A DNA stretch of 64,000 nt from the NCBI GenBank assembly GCA_023548195.1, contig JAJHZJ010000061.1:5042297-5106296 (forward strand), written 5' to 3'. This DNA is from Bettongia penicillata ogilbyi. Its lineage: Eukaryota > Chordata > Mammalia > Diprotodontia > Potoroidae. The position numbers and the translations under genes are program-made. Within the stretch, counting starts at the first letter, position 1. Every line of letters begins with the position of its first letter. Below, piece after piece: positions 46,860-59,586 of this stretch. The notes below the pieces were generated by a model, which was not told the origin of the DNA, ran no database searches, and saw only the letters and a program-made list of their open reading frames with translations.

Positions 46860-47265
46860 GAGTATGTTGGAGCTCGTTAGCATTGACATTTGATTTATAG
46901 GTAGGGTTTTGTTAGTTGAAGAAAAAGGGAGGGAATAGTGTGAATAGAAGGTGAGAAGGCACAAAAGTCAAATTTGTGTGCAAGTAGACCACATTGCCTG
47001 GGAAGTGGGGAGGTAAGGCAAAATGGGACAGGCTGACGAGTGTAGGATTTTATTCATTAAGCACTAGGGAGCCATCTGAAATCTCACCCGGGCAGAGATG
47101 TGATCACAATAGTGTTTTAAGAAGATTAATGTAGGGTGCTATGTGTAGGATTAGAAAGCAGGAGACTGGAGATAAAACAGTAAGGTTATTATCACAATAA
47201 TTTAGGCATGAAGCAATAAGGTCATAACTGAAGGGGAAGGGCCAGATATGAATGACTTGTCTTAA
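46860..47265 (-). mobile_element. L2 LINE fragment, antisense
   Basis: CTAGGGAGCCATCTGAAATC, AAGAAGATTAATGTAGGGTG, CACAATAATTTAGGCATGAA. Confidence 0.6.
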
Positions 47266-47589
47266 TTTTTGGATGCCACCCACCAACACACGTTTGTAAT
47301 GTGTTACACTGTTTTCATATGTGATTACAATTTGATTCCTAACCTAACTACTCAAATGTGTTCTCATTTAGAGTGATAAGACAAAATAAGTATTTTTCCC
47401 CAGTTCTTGTGAATTCAGCTGTCATTTCCAAACACCTAACTTCCAGAACAATAGACATAGCTCTTGTCTCTCTCTGAATTTCAGGCCTCCATCACCAGTT
47501 GTCTATCAGACTTTATCATTTGTTTGCTCCATAGTCAATCCGCTAGAATTTATGTGTGTGACACGGTCAGACTGAACTTTCGAAAGATC
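47266..47589. other. Nothing recognised
   Basis: Between two antisense L2 pieces; may be unique sequence or a lost insert. Confidence 0.35.
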
Positions 47590-47800
47590 AGTGTGACAGT
47601 TGCGTGGAGTGAGATGAGACTTCAGGCAGGCAATATTGTAATATTGCAGATATGTGGTAATGAAGTCCTGCAGCAGGGTGGTGGCATTGTCGGAGGAGAG
47701 AAAGGGTCATATAGGAGAAATTGAGGGTAGAAACTACAGGACTTGGCAATTGCTTGAATATTGGGTTTGGAGTGAAAATGAGAACTTGGGGATGACACCA
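47590..47800 (-). mobile_element. L2 LINE fragment, antisense
   Basis: ACTACAGGACTTGGCAATTG, AACTTGGGGATGACACCATA. Likely continuation of 46860-47265. Confidence 0.55.
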
Positions 47801-47805
47801 TAGGT

Positions 47806-48600
47806 GTCTCAAACTGAAAATGTCCAAATGTAACTTGCTATCTCTTCTCTAAAACTCTGTCTTTTTTAAACACCGTTATTTCTGACAGCACCATCCTTCT
47901 AGCTATAGAGCCTTTTTCCAAATCTTCCTTCTCTTTCCCCCATCCTCTTTTGGTTCTATGAAATTACCAGTTTCTGTTCATTGTACCTCTATAAGACCCC
48001 TTCCATCTGATGCCTACTTCTTCCTCATGTAACATAGCCACCTTAGTTCATTATCTACTATATTACACTTATAGTAGATTACTGATTTGTCTCCCTGCAT
48101 CCAGACTTTCTCCTCTTCCATCCCTCTTTTACACAGCAACCACATTAATATTCCTACACACCAGTTTGATCATGGCCCTCCCCTGCTCAAGAAGTTATGA
48201 AAGCTGGCCTTTAAAACCCTTCACAGTCTGATTCTAGCTTACTTTTCTAAACCATTACGTCTTATTACTCTTTGTGTGTACTACATGCCACCTGAATTAG
48301 ACGAATCACTGTTGTTTATATATGATATCTCATCTCTTGTCTCCATATCTTTGCACAACTTACTCAGCATGAACTTCCTCCTCTTTTCTCCACCTCTTAG
48401 GATTCCTTGCTTCATTCAAAGCTTTTTTAAATCTGTGCCTAGCTCAGCTGCTAATGCCTAAAGTACTTTGTATTTACTTAGGTATATGCAGCTTATTTTC
48501 ACTGTAGGATGGATGTAAGCTCCCTGAGGGCAGAGATAGCTTTATTTTTGTCTGCTTGTCACAGAGTAGATTATTTGATTAATGCTTATTAGCTGATTGT
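47806..48600 (+). mobile_element. L2 LINE 3' end
   Basis: GTGTCTCAAACTGAAAATGT, GTCTCCCTGCATCCAGACTT, AGCTCCCTGAGGGCAGAGAT, then TTGATTAATGCTTATTAGC. It meets the previous antisense L2 at a reversal point. Confidence 0.75.
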
Positions 48601-51600
48601 AGTGCCTTTAAGAAGAGACCTTCATTAAACAATAACGTACTCATTCAGTGACTAGTGTTAGTAGGAATTATTCTTTACTGGATGGAAATGGACCACCTTA
48701 GAATTGAAATGCTCAGGGCTGTAAGCACCTGTGGAAGATGTCCACTATTCTTTCTTTTATAGGTATATACTTAGTTCATTTAAAAGTTCACTGATGAATG
48801 AAATCAAAAATTAAAGGTTCAGCATAAACTTGTATGGTAATGGAATTTTTATTTTAAATTAGTTTGAAACCTTTCAACAATTTTTTAAAATGTGGTTTTA
48901 TTTCCCTACATTTGCATCATGCTTACTTCTGAATATAGGAAAGAATTGGACAAGTGCCAGTTTTCAGAAATGTGATTATCCCAAAACATTAGTTAAATTA
49001 GGCTAACTCGGATTAAATAGTTATGAACTTCAAGATAAATTTGCAAAGAGATTAAATAACAAATACTCTTCTAGGACACCTGTTCTGGTGGTTTGTAGAG
49101 AATTTTTAAGGACTGAGTCAGCACTTGATCAAGAAAAGGAATTGCAAATGGAGACCCTTCCAGAAGTAATTTTAAGGTGTTTAAATATTTTATGAAGCAC
49201 TAAATCAAATATATTTGCCTCAGGCAGGCTCCCTGATGGTGTTGAATAAGAAATATTCATATGCCACTTTACAAGAGCTATTAATATAAAGTTTAAATCT
49301 CTATATGAAATTGGGGTCCTGATTTTATATCCAGCCCCAGTCAATTTCAGATTGAATGGGAATACCTGAGGGTCTTCGGCAGCCGCATGTATGTGTTCTG
49401 AAATGGCATGGCCACATCAGTTAATTTGCTTCTACTGTACATGTTAACAGAACCCACTGAGTGATTCAGGGTATCCTTGTATACATGAGGCTATTTCCAC
49501 AGCTACGTTGTGATAGCTATTTTAAAGTGTTTCCTTTAAATGGTGGATGTTCTACATCCGTTCCATTTTTATCTTTTTCTTTTTCCAGAAAATTTGATTT
49601 ATCTCAATAGAACAGTTCAGTCCAGTGCAATCATGTCAGTGCTAATATGTGGAGCAAGTTAACCTGGGAAGTGGATGACCCTTAAGGAAGTGGCCTGGGA
49701 TCTGTGGGGGAGAAAAGAAGGCAGGAGATCTCATAATGAATGTTAGTGCCTTGAGGCAAAGCTCAGTCATGTCATGACAGTTTTGACTCTAATAAAAATT
49801 CTGGGTCTCTACCCATCTTGCTTTGATTTGGACAGTTTGAATGAAAACTATAGCAAGAAACAGTTTATAATATGCCCATCAACTCTTATGGAGAAAATAC
49901 CTCTAAGAGTCTTTTTCCTTGGAACTTTTCATTAATTCTTGAGTTGAGCCTTTATAAACATAATTCAATATTGTACACTGTCTATGGGAATCATGTGTAC
50001 TGATTTCAAATATTTTGTCCCATTTATAATTTTTTTTCAGTATTAGTCTATGTATCTTAATTTGGAATTTGGAAGCTGTAGTCACATTTGAAGTCCGTGT
50101 TAATTTCTTTCCTTTCAAGTTGTTCTGAGAAGGGAGGGGGTGTAAAAAGAGGAGGAAAATTTTTGCACGTATTTAGAATACATTTCAATCTGTAGTCTCC
50201 CTCTGCTGTGCTAATGAGAATAAAGTTTGTGTTCCAAGTAATTTTCTTCACCCCTCAGGAAAATAGGTGTAGTGTAAATCCTGGTGTTTTTCAAGACTTT
50301 GGTAAGCCGTGGGTGGGAGTTGGACTCAAACCTCACAGACTGAGACTTGTTTGTTATGAGCTGGAGAGGGGGAGAGAGAGAGAGAGAGAGTGTGTGTGTA
50401 GAGTCGAGTGAAAGGGGAGGAGTAAAGAGTAAGGCAAGGAGAGCTTATCTTTCATTTTTGATCATATCTTATAGTAGCAAGATGGCAATTACTTAAACTT
50501 TTAGAGATAATTGGTTTTCTTTTCCTGGAAATAAAACTGGAAAGAAATTAATTTTAAGTTCAGAAATTGTGGGTTTTCAGAGAATTTAAAAAAAAAAGAA
50601 GACATTTCCTCTCAGCATCTCCTCACAATCCCAGTTGTGTCTGATATGTTTAAAGCTACTGCATTTGTTGCAGGTACTCTTCTGTTGCCACTATTTTGTA
50701 AGACTTCTAATACAATATGGTTAGTTATACTGGAAGGAAAGTGATACAGGCTGGCAAAGGCAAGAGCTCTTCCGGCAGGACTGAGCTGATTGATGGATCC
50801 ATGAATCTAATATCTCCTAGTTGTGATTCATGCCTTCTGATAGGTACATTCATCACTGTGCATCATGTGTCAGTGGCACAGGCTGTCTTCATTCTGCCTT
50901 GGACACATGAGTGTTCTGGTAATAGGTAACAGTTAAAATGTTGGCGAAAGGATTGACTCTCCTGACTCTTTGTATCACTTCCCAGTTTGAGGTGGCTATT
51001 CTTTTCCAAAAGACAGACTAAATGTAATCAGGATCATTTACTTAGATGAGGCTTCTTCCGCTCCTATTTCTCCATGGTTCCTGGGTCCAAGTTCATCATT
51101 GAAGAAAGCATTTCGAAGTGCATGAAGCTAGAACAAAGGAGCAAGCCAGCTCGGGCTGCCCTCACCCATCCAGCATGCACATACAGTGTTTTAACTGTTC
51201 TGGAAAGAATGAAGCATTCATAAGCTGTTCCATTTTCAAGAAAAAATTTCCTGTGACATTTTAATCCCCTTTTGTGCCAGAGCATTTTTAGATTTTTTCT
51301 GCTGCAAGTCATCTCAAATGCTTTGTATCTTTCACTTTGGATGAATTGCATATTATGAGCGTGACCCAAGATAAAATATAATGCCAGTATTATTGGATGA
51401 AAGTCTCATTCTTTTGGACATTCTGGGCTGCTGGTCAGCACATAAATACTGACCTCTGAGTATGCAGAGAAATCCTTAGAGACTTGTGCTTAAGAGGGAA
51501 AAAATGACTTTTAAAATTAAATGACCACCTGTAACACTAAGCTTGGTTTATGTTTCTGTAAAACAGGTTTTTCTTCAGAGGACATTGTAATTAGAAACAT

Positions 51601-51820
51601 TTGTTATATTGTGAAGGGAAGAAAGATCAAGCATTTTTCTGGAAGTGGAAACTGAATTATCTCTGAAGATGTACCCTGGATCTTTATTGTTAGCTAGTAA
51701 TTTTGTATGATAGAAAATTTTTTAAAATGCTGAATGCTATCAGAGCATGTAGGCACAAGGGTATATGTTCACGCATTTAAATATACAGGTATACTTAGAC
51801 AAGTCCCCTAACTATTGAAC
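48601..51820. other. Longest repeat-poor intronic block
   Basis: About 3.2 kb with no recognised SINE or LINE. Contains (GA)n(GT)n at 50364-50398. Prime place to look for conserved STARD13 enhancers or an alternative first exon. Confidence 0.45.
50364..50398. repeat. (GA)n-(GT)n compound microsatellite
   Basis: A run of about 11 GA units followed directly by about 5 GT units. Confidence 0.92.
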
Positions 51821-52454
51821 GTATGCTGGAACATGATGAATAGTAGTTTGGGGATTTGCTAGGTGAGTTGGCATTAGTGATTCAAAGAGATTAATGATAA
51901 ATGAGAACTGGATAGTATTCAAGGTGCAGAGGCAGAGGTGAGATTGCAGTTTTGTTCTAAAGTCTAAAGGATGGAACAAATGAAATCTGATGAAAGTGAA
52001 AAGAGAAATTGACTTTGGTGTGCACACTAACCTCATAGTAGCAGATCCCACTGGGTCATCAGTGACTGTAAAAAATAGGCAGGTTAAGCAGCTGTGATTT
52101 GAAGGGGTTCTAGTCAGAACTTCCCTCCTACCCCACCCCCAAATTTTTCCACCACTTGTCATTCCATCATTATAATTTCAAATATTTTTTGTTCTCATTT
52201 TTTTCCTTCAAGAGTGAGATACCCCTAGGAGGAATCAAACCTTGTTTGTCAGTTACTACTTTAATAAGTATCAGAGGAGAAGGGAACATGAGATTGGCTA
52301 ACCTCTCAAGTTACTAGGAAGAGAGAAAAGGAAGCCCAGTTAGAGGAAGTGTGGATTGGGTGGGGGGTGTCAGGTAACAGTGTCAGTTATGAACTTTATA
52401 GTCTTGTCTGTGACCAATCAGAGGGTGTTGAAATCTCCCCTTCATGAAGGTGAA
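51821..52454. other. Unassigned, perhaps old antisense LINE
   Basis: GGCATTAGTGATTCAAAG and GGTGCAGAGGCAGAGG are vaguely L2-like. No gene. Confidence 0.3.
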
Positions 52455-52690
52455 TTCTGCCGTCCAAGCGAATTGGCCTTCTTGCTGTTCTTTGCAAGCA
52501 CAGCATTCCATTTCCTGTGTCCATCATTTTGTGCCAGCTGCCCTCCATGCCTGGAACATATCCCTTTTCACCCCTACCTCTTAGAATTCCCACTTTCTTT
52601 TCATTCCACAGCCCAAATGCCATGAGTCCTTTCTCAGTCTCCTCAGCTGCTGGTGCCTCTCCCTAAAATAACCTTTGGTTATTTGGGTCC
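52455..52690 (+). mobile_element. L2 LINE 3' fragment
   Basis: GCGAATTGGCCTTCTTGCTG, CCATGCCTGGAACATATCCC, CTCAGCTGCTGGTGCC. Confidence 0.7.
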
Positions 52691-52744
52691 ATGAATAAAT
52701 GATAAAATATTTATGAAATGCTTACTATGTGTTCACTGCAGGGA

Positions 52745-54195
52745 TACTAATTCAAGCAGGCTTTTTCCTGGTTCTCCTACCTATCCGATGACTCCTCATT
52801 TCCTTTTGCAGGATCCTCCCTATGGATTATGCTTTATCTGTGGGTGTCCCCCAAGACTCTTTTTAGGGAATCATTTTCTTTTTCCTCTATGCTATTTCAC
52901 TTGGTGATCTTCTCAGCTTCCATGGATTCATCAAATATCTGTATGCATCTAATGGTGCAATGAATAGTGTTCTGGTCTTAGAACTGGAATGACCTGAGTT
53001 CAAGTTCAGCCTTAGATAGTTTCTAGCTGTATGATCTTGGAGAAGTCATTTAATTTCTATTTACCTTAGTTTCCACAGCTGCAAAACGGGGTAGTAATAA
53101 CAGTTACTTCCCAGGGTGCTTGTGAGGACCTAAAGACATCATGTTAGTAAAATATTGGCCATACTTACCACATAGTATGCACTTAATAATTGCCTGTCTC
53201 CTTCTCTCCCCCCTTTCACCTCAGACCTACTTATCCAGACCTGACTTCTTTCCCAATATCTGTTCTCACATCTGCGCCTATTGGACATCTCAAATTGGAT
53301 GTGTGGTAGACATCTTAAATCCAACACGTCCAAAACTGAACTCATTGTCTTTCTTCCTAAACCCTCCCCTCTCCCTAACGTTCCTATTATTTTTGAGGGC
53401 ACCACTCTCCTAGCTCCAAGACTTGCAACGTAATTGTTATCTTCAACTCTTCTCTCTCTCTCCCGCCATTTGCAGTTATGAAGTCCTGTCATTTTTTTCT
53501 ACATTCTCAACATTTCTTCTCTGAGGTGGCCACCACTCTGGTGCAGCCCCTCATCGCTTCATGCCTGGGATGTTTCAGTAGCCTTCTGGTTGGTCTCCTT
53601 GCCTCAAGTTTCTCTCCCTCTAATGCAGCTTTCACTCAGCTGTCAAAATGGATCTTCTTGAAGCACTTTGGACTGTATCCAAAAGCCAAAAAACCCTGTC
53701 TCCTCCCCCTGATTAATTCTGTTGCCTCTTTATTGCCCCTGGATTGAAATATGAAATCCTCCGTTTGACTTTTAAGCCTTCCCTAACTTACCCTCTTCCT
53801 ACCCCACACATACGCTGTGAGCCAGTGACGCTAGCCTCCTTCTTGTTCCTTAGATGAGGCTCTCCATCTCTTGATTCTGGACATTTTTATTGGCTGTCCC
53901 ACACACATGTAACTCTGCTTTCTTGTATCCTCCTCCTACCTTTCCTGTTTTCCTTCAAGTCTCAGCTAATACCCTACTTTCTGTAAGAAGTCTTTCTGTC
54001 CCCTTTGATATTAGTGCTATTCCCCTGCTGGTTATCTCCAGCATATCCTGTATATCATTTGTTTGTATGTAGTAGTATATATGTAGTTTGCATCTTGTAT
54101 TCGCCATTAGACTGTGAGCTCCTTTGAGAGCAGGGTCTGTCTTTTGCCTTTCTTGGTAACCGTAGTGCCTAACAATAAATGCTGATTGACTGACA
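52745..54195 (+). mobile_element. Long L2 LINE, split by a SINE
   Basis: At 52840-52869 the frame reads VGVPQDSFLG, a decayed GVPQGSVLG box. YA of the YADD box is at the left break. After the SINE: CTGAACTCATTGTCTTTCTT, GGTCTCCTTGCCTCAAG, CTTTGAGAGCAGGGTCTG and AACAATAAATGCTGATTGAC. Not functional. Confidence 0.82.
52951..53215 (+). mobile_element. MAR1-type SINE inside L2
   Basis: AATGGTGCAATGAATAGTGT, GACCTGAGTTCAAGTTCAGC, ATTTACCTTAGTTTCCACAG, CATAGTATGCACTTAATAAT. The L2 resumes at ACTTATCCAGACC. No clear target duplication seen. Confidence 0.8.
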
Positions 54196-54769
54196 GTCCT
54201 TTCCCTCCAGGAGCTTATGTTTTAGTAGGGAAAGCCAATACATTAAGCAGAGGGGAGGGAGGATAGGTACACAATGGCATGGTCTCAAAATGTCTGAATA
54301 GTGACATGGAGGCAGGTGTGAACAAGACCAAGTTAGAAGCTTGATCACCCTTGAGTTTTTTAGCACTCTAGTGAACAGAGTGCTTTGTAAATGTTAATTA
54401 TTTATGGTAGGTTTGGCTGAAATTTCTTTGGAATTTGTCTCTGAAGTATTCTGTGATTTTGCAGGTAGAAATAGCTTGAAAGATTTTATAGTCTATCTCT
54501 ACTGCCAGGCAGGACAGCATATTTAATAACCATCCCTAAAAGATAATATTCCACTTAGAAGAAATTAATGTCTGGAAAAGATGAGGAGAAACCATGAAAT
54601 AATGGTCCTTTTATCTATTAAACCTTATAACCATTGTTATTTTCAAATTTAACCAAAATTCTGCTTTCTACAATTAAAATGCTCCTTTGTACTATTTCAC
54701 ATAGAAATAAGATAATTGCTCCATGTACATATTTTTTTCAGAAAGCAATTGTTGAATAATAATAATCAA
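54196..54769. other. Nothing recognised
   Basis: No gene or confident repeat. Confidence 0.4.
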
Positions 54770-54985
54770 CATACCTTACCTTAAGTTTTGTAAAGTGCAC
54801 TACCTATGGTTTTTCATTTGATCTTTACCATAACTTTGTAAGGTAGACACTTTTGTTATCCTTCTCTTACATATGGAGAAACTGAAAGGTAGAGTGACTT
54901 ACCCAGGTCCATGTAGCCAGTCAAGTATCTGAGGCAAGATTTTAACTCAGGATTTTGAGTTTCAGCTGTACCACCTGCCTACCTC
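54770..54985 (-). mobile_element. MIR-type SINE, antisense
   Basis: TTTGTAAAGTGCACTACC, TATGGAGAAACTGAAAGGTA, AAGTATCTGAGGCAAGATTT, GTACCACCTGCC. Confidence 0.7.
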
Positions 54986-55099
54986 AGTTGACTTTTTGGA
55001 CATGATTTGGATTATTAGTGTGTCTTCGTTATGACAAGAATTAGCAGATAATCTCTACTGAAAGGAGACATATTGTAATTAGTATCTATTAAAGATGAT

Positions 55100-55250
55100 A
55101 GTATTAACTTCACATTTCTATAAGTACTTTAAGATTTATAAAATACTTTCTTCACAGAAACATTGGTGAAGAAACTTAGATTCAGAGTCTTGCGGAACTT
55201 ACGAATTGGTGCTGGAATTTGAAGTCTTTCCTGACTTCAGTTTTGATGTT
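55100..55250 (-). mobile_element. SINE, diverged, antisense
   Basis: AGTACTTTAAGATTTATAAA, GAAGAAACTTAGATTCAGAG, TTTGAAGTCTTTCCTGAC. Confidence 0.5.
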
Positions 55251-55844
55251 TTGCATGCATGATCTCTCTTTCTCTGTCTCTCATTCTCTCACATACGCAC
55301 GACACTATAACTGCAAGGAGATGTGTAGTAAAGGTGACCCAGGAATCCAAGAGAAGGAGACATTGTCCACTATCACGTGCTCACAGGACAAAATGAGATT
55401 TATTGAGTAGATGAAGCAGCTGGAAAGTCATAGCAAGTTTCATTTAGTCTTTAGACAAAGGGCTTTTGCCAACACATGCTGGTATCTACTGCGCACGTGT
55501 CAGCTGTTCTGGGAGGCTGATGTGCACTTTCAATTTATGAAGCTCAGCTGTTCTTGACTGTAATAGATTATAAAGTGTATTTACAGTGATGATCCTTTTT
55601 TGTGAGATGCAAACATCCCAGACTGTTCACACTGAAACTTGGCTTTCCTGCTTTGTTTTTATTGCCCTCTTGTGTAGAAATTGAAAAAACTGACAATCAA
55701 ATGAGCCCCATATTCTTATCAACCATTCATGGCTTTCTCTATGATGAGAATTAAAGGATACAATAAAATTAACATCTTGTAATAGATGAAGCCATATGTA
55801 TGGTTCATTGTTGATCTCAATGGAATTCTTATGACACAGACATA
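55251..55844. other. Nothing recognised
   Basis: No gene or confident repeat. Confidence 0.4.
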
Positions 55845-55912
55845 CAATCAGTAAGCATTTAGCACCTACTATGTGCCAGGGACTGTGCTAGTTGTTGGGG
55901 ATACAAAGATGA
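55845..55912 (-). mobile_element. L2 3' tail, antisense
   Basis: AGCACCTACTATGTGCCAGG, GACTGTGCTAGTTGTTGGGG. Confidence 0.65.
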
Positions 55913-55939
55913 GACATCATACATAAAATTTATAGAGAG

Positions 55940-56180
55940 CTAGCATGTTAGAATGAATATAGAGCTGGCTTTGGAGTTAGGAAGACAAGTTCAAGTCTCA
56001 TTTTCTTACATAAAAGTACTGGTTGTGTAAGGTGGAGCAAGTTACTTGACCTCTAGGTCAAGTCTGGGGCAATTTCTTTAATATAGTAAGTTATAAAATA
56101 GTTGTTGACATGCATGATTGATATAGGGCACTTTCTCATTAGGAATTCCTTTACCTGTGAAATCACGGGCCTGAATCAAA
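55940..56180 (+). mobile_element. SINE with ACCTGTGAAATCACGGG tail
   Basis: GCTGGCTTTGGAGTTAGGAA, CAAGTTCAAGTCTC, AAGTTACTTGACCTCTAGG, then CTTTACCTGTGAAATCACGG. Confidence 0.7.
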
Positions 56181-58154
56181 AAAAAAAATCAAATACTCTC
56201 TTAGTTTACATTCACTAATTCATACAATAAAGACTGACTGGTTCCCATTTGTAAAAATATTGTACTATCCTACAAGGGGAATAATCAATATGAGCTTTTG
56301 GAAAAGAAGCTAAAACATATATGTTGTCAGTTCTCATCTACCTTACCATTTCTTGGAATTTAACACTGATCATTAATGCATTCTTGAAGTTGTCTATTCC
56401 TTTAACTTCTGTGTTACTGATTTTTTTGTTTTCCCCTCTGGTTCATACCCTACCTCCCCTCCATCCCTTGTTGGATATCTGTGCTTAGATGCTCATGTTT
56501 CCACCTAGCTTGGGAGTTCTCCCAAGGTTCTAGCCTCAATCTTCTTTCTTATTAGGTTACTTCTGTCTCTTCTCTCCCTTCCACTCTATTCTCATGGTTT
56601 CCACTAGTCAGTTTCATTCAGCAGACTTTAAACATCTTTCATCTCTAGAACACTATACTTGGTCAGGGAGTTGGAAGGTGGAAGAACATGACACAGAAAA
56701 ATGGGAGAAGAATCTTTAAGTAGTTGGACATGTAGAACAGGAATGAGGTTGTTCCCAAGAGGATGGGTATAGGCTTTCTGAGGAAGAAGGTGGGTGATCA
56801 TGTTCCATGAAAAAATGAATGATCCATATGTGCTACCAAGAGTTGGGACAGCTTTTATTAACCCCAGAAAAATGAAAAAGCTTTTTATAGCAGGTGAGTC
56901 TCTTTAGAGACACAACCATACATTGAACTGACAAAAAAATTGGGAGATATGCTGTATTTTGCAAGCATATGTCCCAGATGTGACAGAGAAACTCAAAATT
57001 TATCCAACAAAATTATGCACATCTAGGGCTTCATATGAGAATGAATAAGATAGCCAGCAAGAACCTAGAAATAATTTCTAGAAATTATAAAGACCTCATC
57101 AGGAAGTTGAAAGACTTGGAGACACAAGTAGTGTTTTCATTGCAATTGCTTGTTGGTAATAGATTCTTCAGAAAAGAAAGTAGGATTTGGGAAATGAACA
57201 ATTGGCAAAGAAAATACTGTAATGTCAGAAAGCAAATTGTGGCTTAAGAGAAAGGAATGATGGATGTGTCTCACAAGGGCTGGGTAAAATGTATTTGCCT
57301 TGGAGACCGGTTGATCTGGTCAAAAAAAAAAAAAAAACTTGACAGTGAAAATAGGATGTGAGGAGGAAAAGTATCTAGATAACCATAGAGAAAAGCAGGT
57401 ATGACAAGGGTAGAATAAATAGCAAGACATGTTGTTTGGTGCTTGATAGGTGAGGAACAGAAACTTATAATCATGAGCTCAGAAGTTCTGATGCCTAGAG
57501 TTTAAATAATAAAGTGATCTTGGTATCTTAACTAAAGGTAAATATGATCTTACATGTATCAGGAAGACCCTATGGGATACGCTTCTTGGGAAGAAGAGTA
57601 CAGTTTTTGTTCAGAAGGAGGAAATTAAAATGATATTCTACCAAAGTAAGATAAACAAGCAGAAGAGGAGAATGATGGAGAATATTAAGTGAAGAGTAAA
57701 GGAGGGTAAAACAAACAACATTGAGGCAAGACTACACTCAAGCTACCAGACCAGCTAGAGGAATAGATGATGGGTTGCTGGCTTAGGTCACGAAACTGAC
57801 ATGGAGGTGACTGTTGGCTAGACAGACATATAAAAGCAAAGCAGCCAATGGATATTTTAAAATTTTGTTTTGCTGATAATTTTTATCTTTCAGAAGATGG
57901 TGAAATGACAAGAACTAGTATGCTAGATATGATTTAGACCCAAAAAATTAGGAAGATGAGGGAAGAGATGCAACCTTTGTCTGAGATAGGAAATTGATAA
58001 TGTATGCCAGAAGACAGAATACTCCTGTTTCCCTTTCTCCCCCTGCCATACCCCCACCCCATCCTCCAACCTCATTACAAAAGAGGGTGAGCTTCAGACT
58101 TTGACGGATAAAACAAAAAAATAGTTTGGGAATTGAGACTCAAAGTTACTGAGA
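56181..58154. other. Unassigned, partly LINE-derived
   Basis: TCTCCCAAGGTTCTAGCCTC near 56518 may be a decayed L2 reverse transcriptase box. A 16-A run lies near 57320. A 70-codon frame at 57035 has no recognised domain. 57.3-58.1 kb may be CR1/L3 leader sequence. Confidence 0.35.
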
Positions 58155-58640
58155 TAGTAGTAAGAAAGCACTTGGCTCCTCTAAATATATTCAAGTCATC
58201 TGGTACAGATGAATTGAAATACTATGGTGTTGAAAAAGCTCATGAATATGGTTGATGACCTGCAATTAGTGACCTTTGAAGAACTGTGGAAAATGGAAGA
58301 GGTGCAATAGGACTAAGGGTGGTCAAATGTCTTGATTTTCTAAAAGAGGAATACTTTTTTTTTTTTACTTCAGAATATAAGCAAGCGTGCTTGGCATTGG
58401 CTTTTAGCTAATTACCTGTCTCCTCGTCCATCTTGTATTTATTACCAGATTAATCACTTCAGTCTCATCAATACTGGTATGATTCTTTTTTAGCAGAGTA
58501 GTTTGAAACCTGTCCATGCATTACCTCATTCTGAATGACCCTTGTCCATTCCTCCCATCAATCCTCCAGAAGGGAGTCCACCAGGGAGTTTCTCCTAAGC
58601 TTTTTAACATTACATGGGTAATAGCAAAGTGTGTATCTTC
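58155..58640 (+). mobile_element. CR1/L3 LINE ORF fragment
   Basis: TCAAGTCATCTGGTACAGAT, GACCTTTGAAGAACTGTGGA, AGAGGTGCAATAGGACTAAG fit the CR1/L3 ORF. At 58573-58608 the frame reads GVHQGVSPKLFN, a decayed GVPQGSVLSPxLFN box. Confidence 0.65.
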
Positions 58641-58714
58641 TATATAATATTGCTTGCTTTTACTTCATGACTGGGCCACCTCATTTTCATATATCTCTTG
58701 AGTAATGTCTACCC

Positions 58715-58985
58715 AGGGCTTCTTAAACTTCTACTTGAGACCCCTTTGCACCTTTCAGCAGCGTTGGACCTGAGGGTGTGCACAGTGCAAGACAAGCATG
58801 CTTTGTGTTCAGAGCCTCAGCTGCTGTGACTGCCCAGTGCAACATGGGCAGGCCGCCAGAAACGCCTCAGATTCATTACACATTTGATTTTCAATACGTT
58901 TTTCATCTTTGCATATTCAGAAACCTTTTACTGTTGGCAAAATTTTCATGACCTCATATGGGATCCACAGTTTAAGAAATGCTGT
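58715..58985. mobile_element. hAT-like non-autonomous DNA transposon
   Basis: Left end CAGGGCTTCTTAAACTT and right end CACAGTTTAAGAAATGCTG are imperfect inverted repeats. The interior has no frame. Confidence 0.6.
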
Positions 58986-59189
58986 TCCATACAACTTCTT
59001 ACAAATAGCTCCTGATAATATGCTGCAGATGACCATATCTCTCCACTGCCATTTAGGCAAACTGCAATTTGGACCTTTTGAAGATTGTACTATTTTCTGT
59101 GATTAATCTTCTGAAAATACTATATTCTTCATGTCATTCAAGAAACTACTGGCTCCATATTGATAACTCCATGAAGACTCGAGTTTCTC

Positions 59190-59325
59190 TACCTGACTTT
59201 TGAGGCTTTGTGTCTTTTCTATCCAGTCTTATTTCATACTACTTCATTCAAGCCTGAATGCTGACTTCACTGTTTCTCCTCATACACTGCTTATGCTTTG
59301 CTTCTGTATCTTGCATATATAGGTT
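59190..59325 (+). mobile_element. L2 fragment
   Basis: GAGGCTTTGTGTCTTTTCTA, then GAATGCTGACTTCACTG. Weak; broken on the right by a SINE. Confidence 0.4.
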
Positions 59326-59586
59326 TTTGTTGCTGCTCAATCATTTTTTTCAGTCGTGTCCAACTCTTTGTGACCCCATTTGGGGTTTTCTTGGCAAAGG
59401 TCCTGGGGTGGTTTGCCATTTCCTTCTCCAGCTCATTTTACAGATGAGGAAACTGAGGCAAACAGGGTTAAGTGACTTGCCCAGGGTCACACAGCTAGTA
59501 ATTGTCTGAGGCCAGATTTGAACTCATGAGGGTGAATTTTCCTGACACCAGGTCTGGCAGTCTATCAACTAGGCCACAAAATTTCC
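59326..59586 (-). mobile_element. Full-length RTE-tailed SINE, antisense, low divergence
   Basis: GTCGTGTCCAACTCTTTGTG, CATTTGGGGTTTTCTTGGCA, TTTTACAGATGAGGAAACTG, GGTCACACAGCTAGTAATTG, CTATCAACTAGGCCAC. It looks closest to consensus among the SINEs here. Confidence 0.92.

Noticed and set aside
47464..48231. Frames of 73-86 codons on both strands
   Set aside because: They lie in L2 fragments with stops at every expected LINE codon block.
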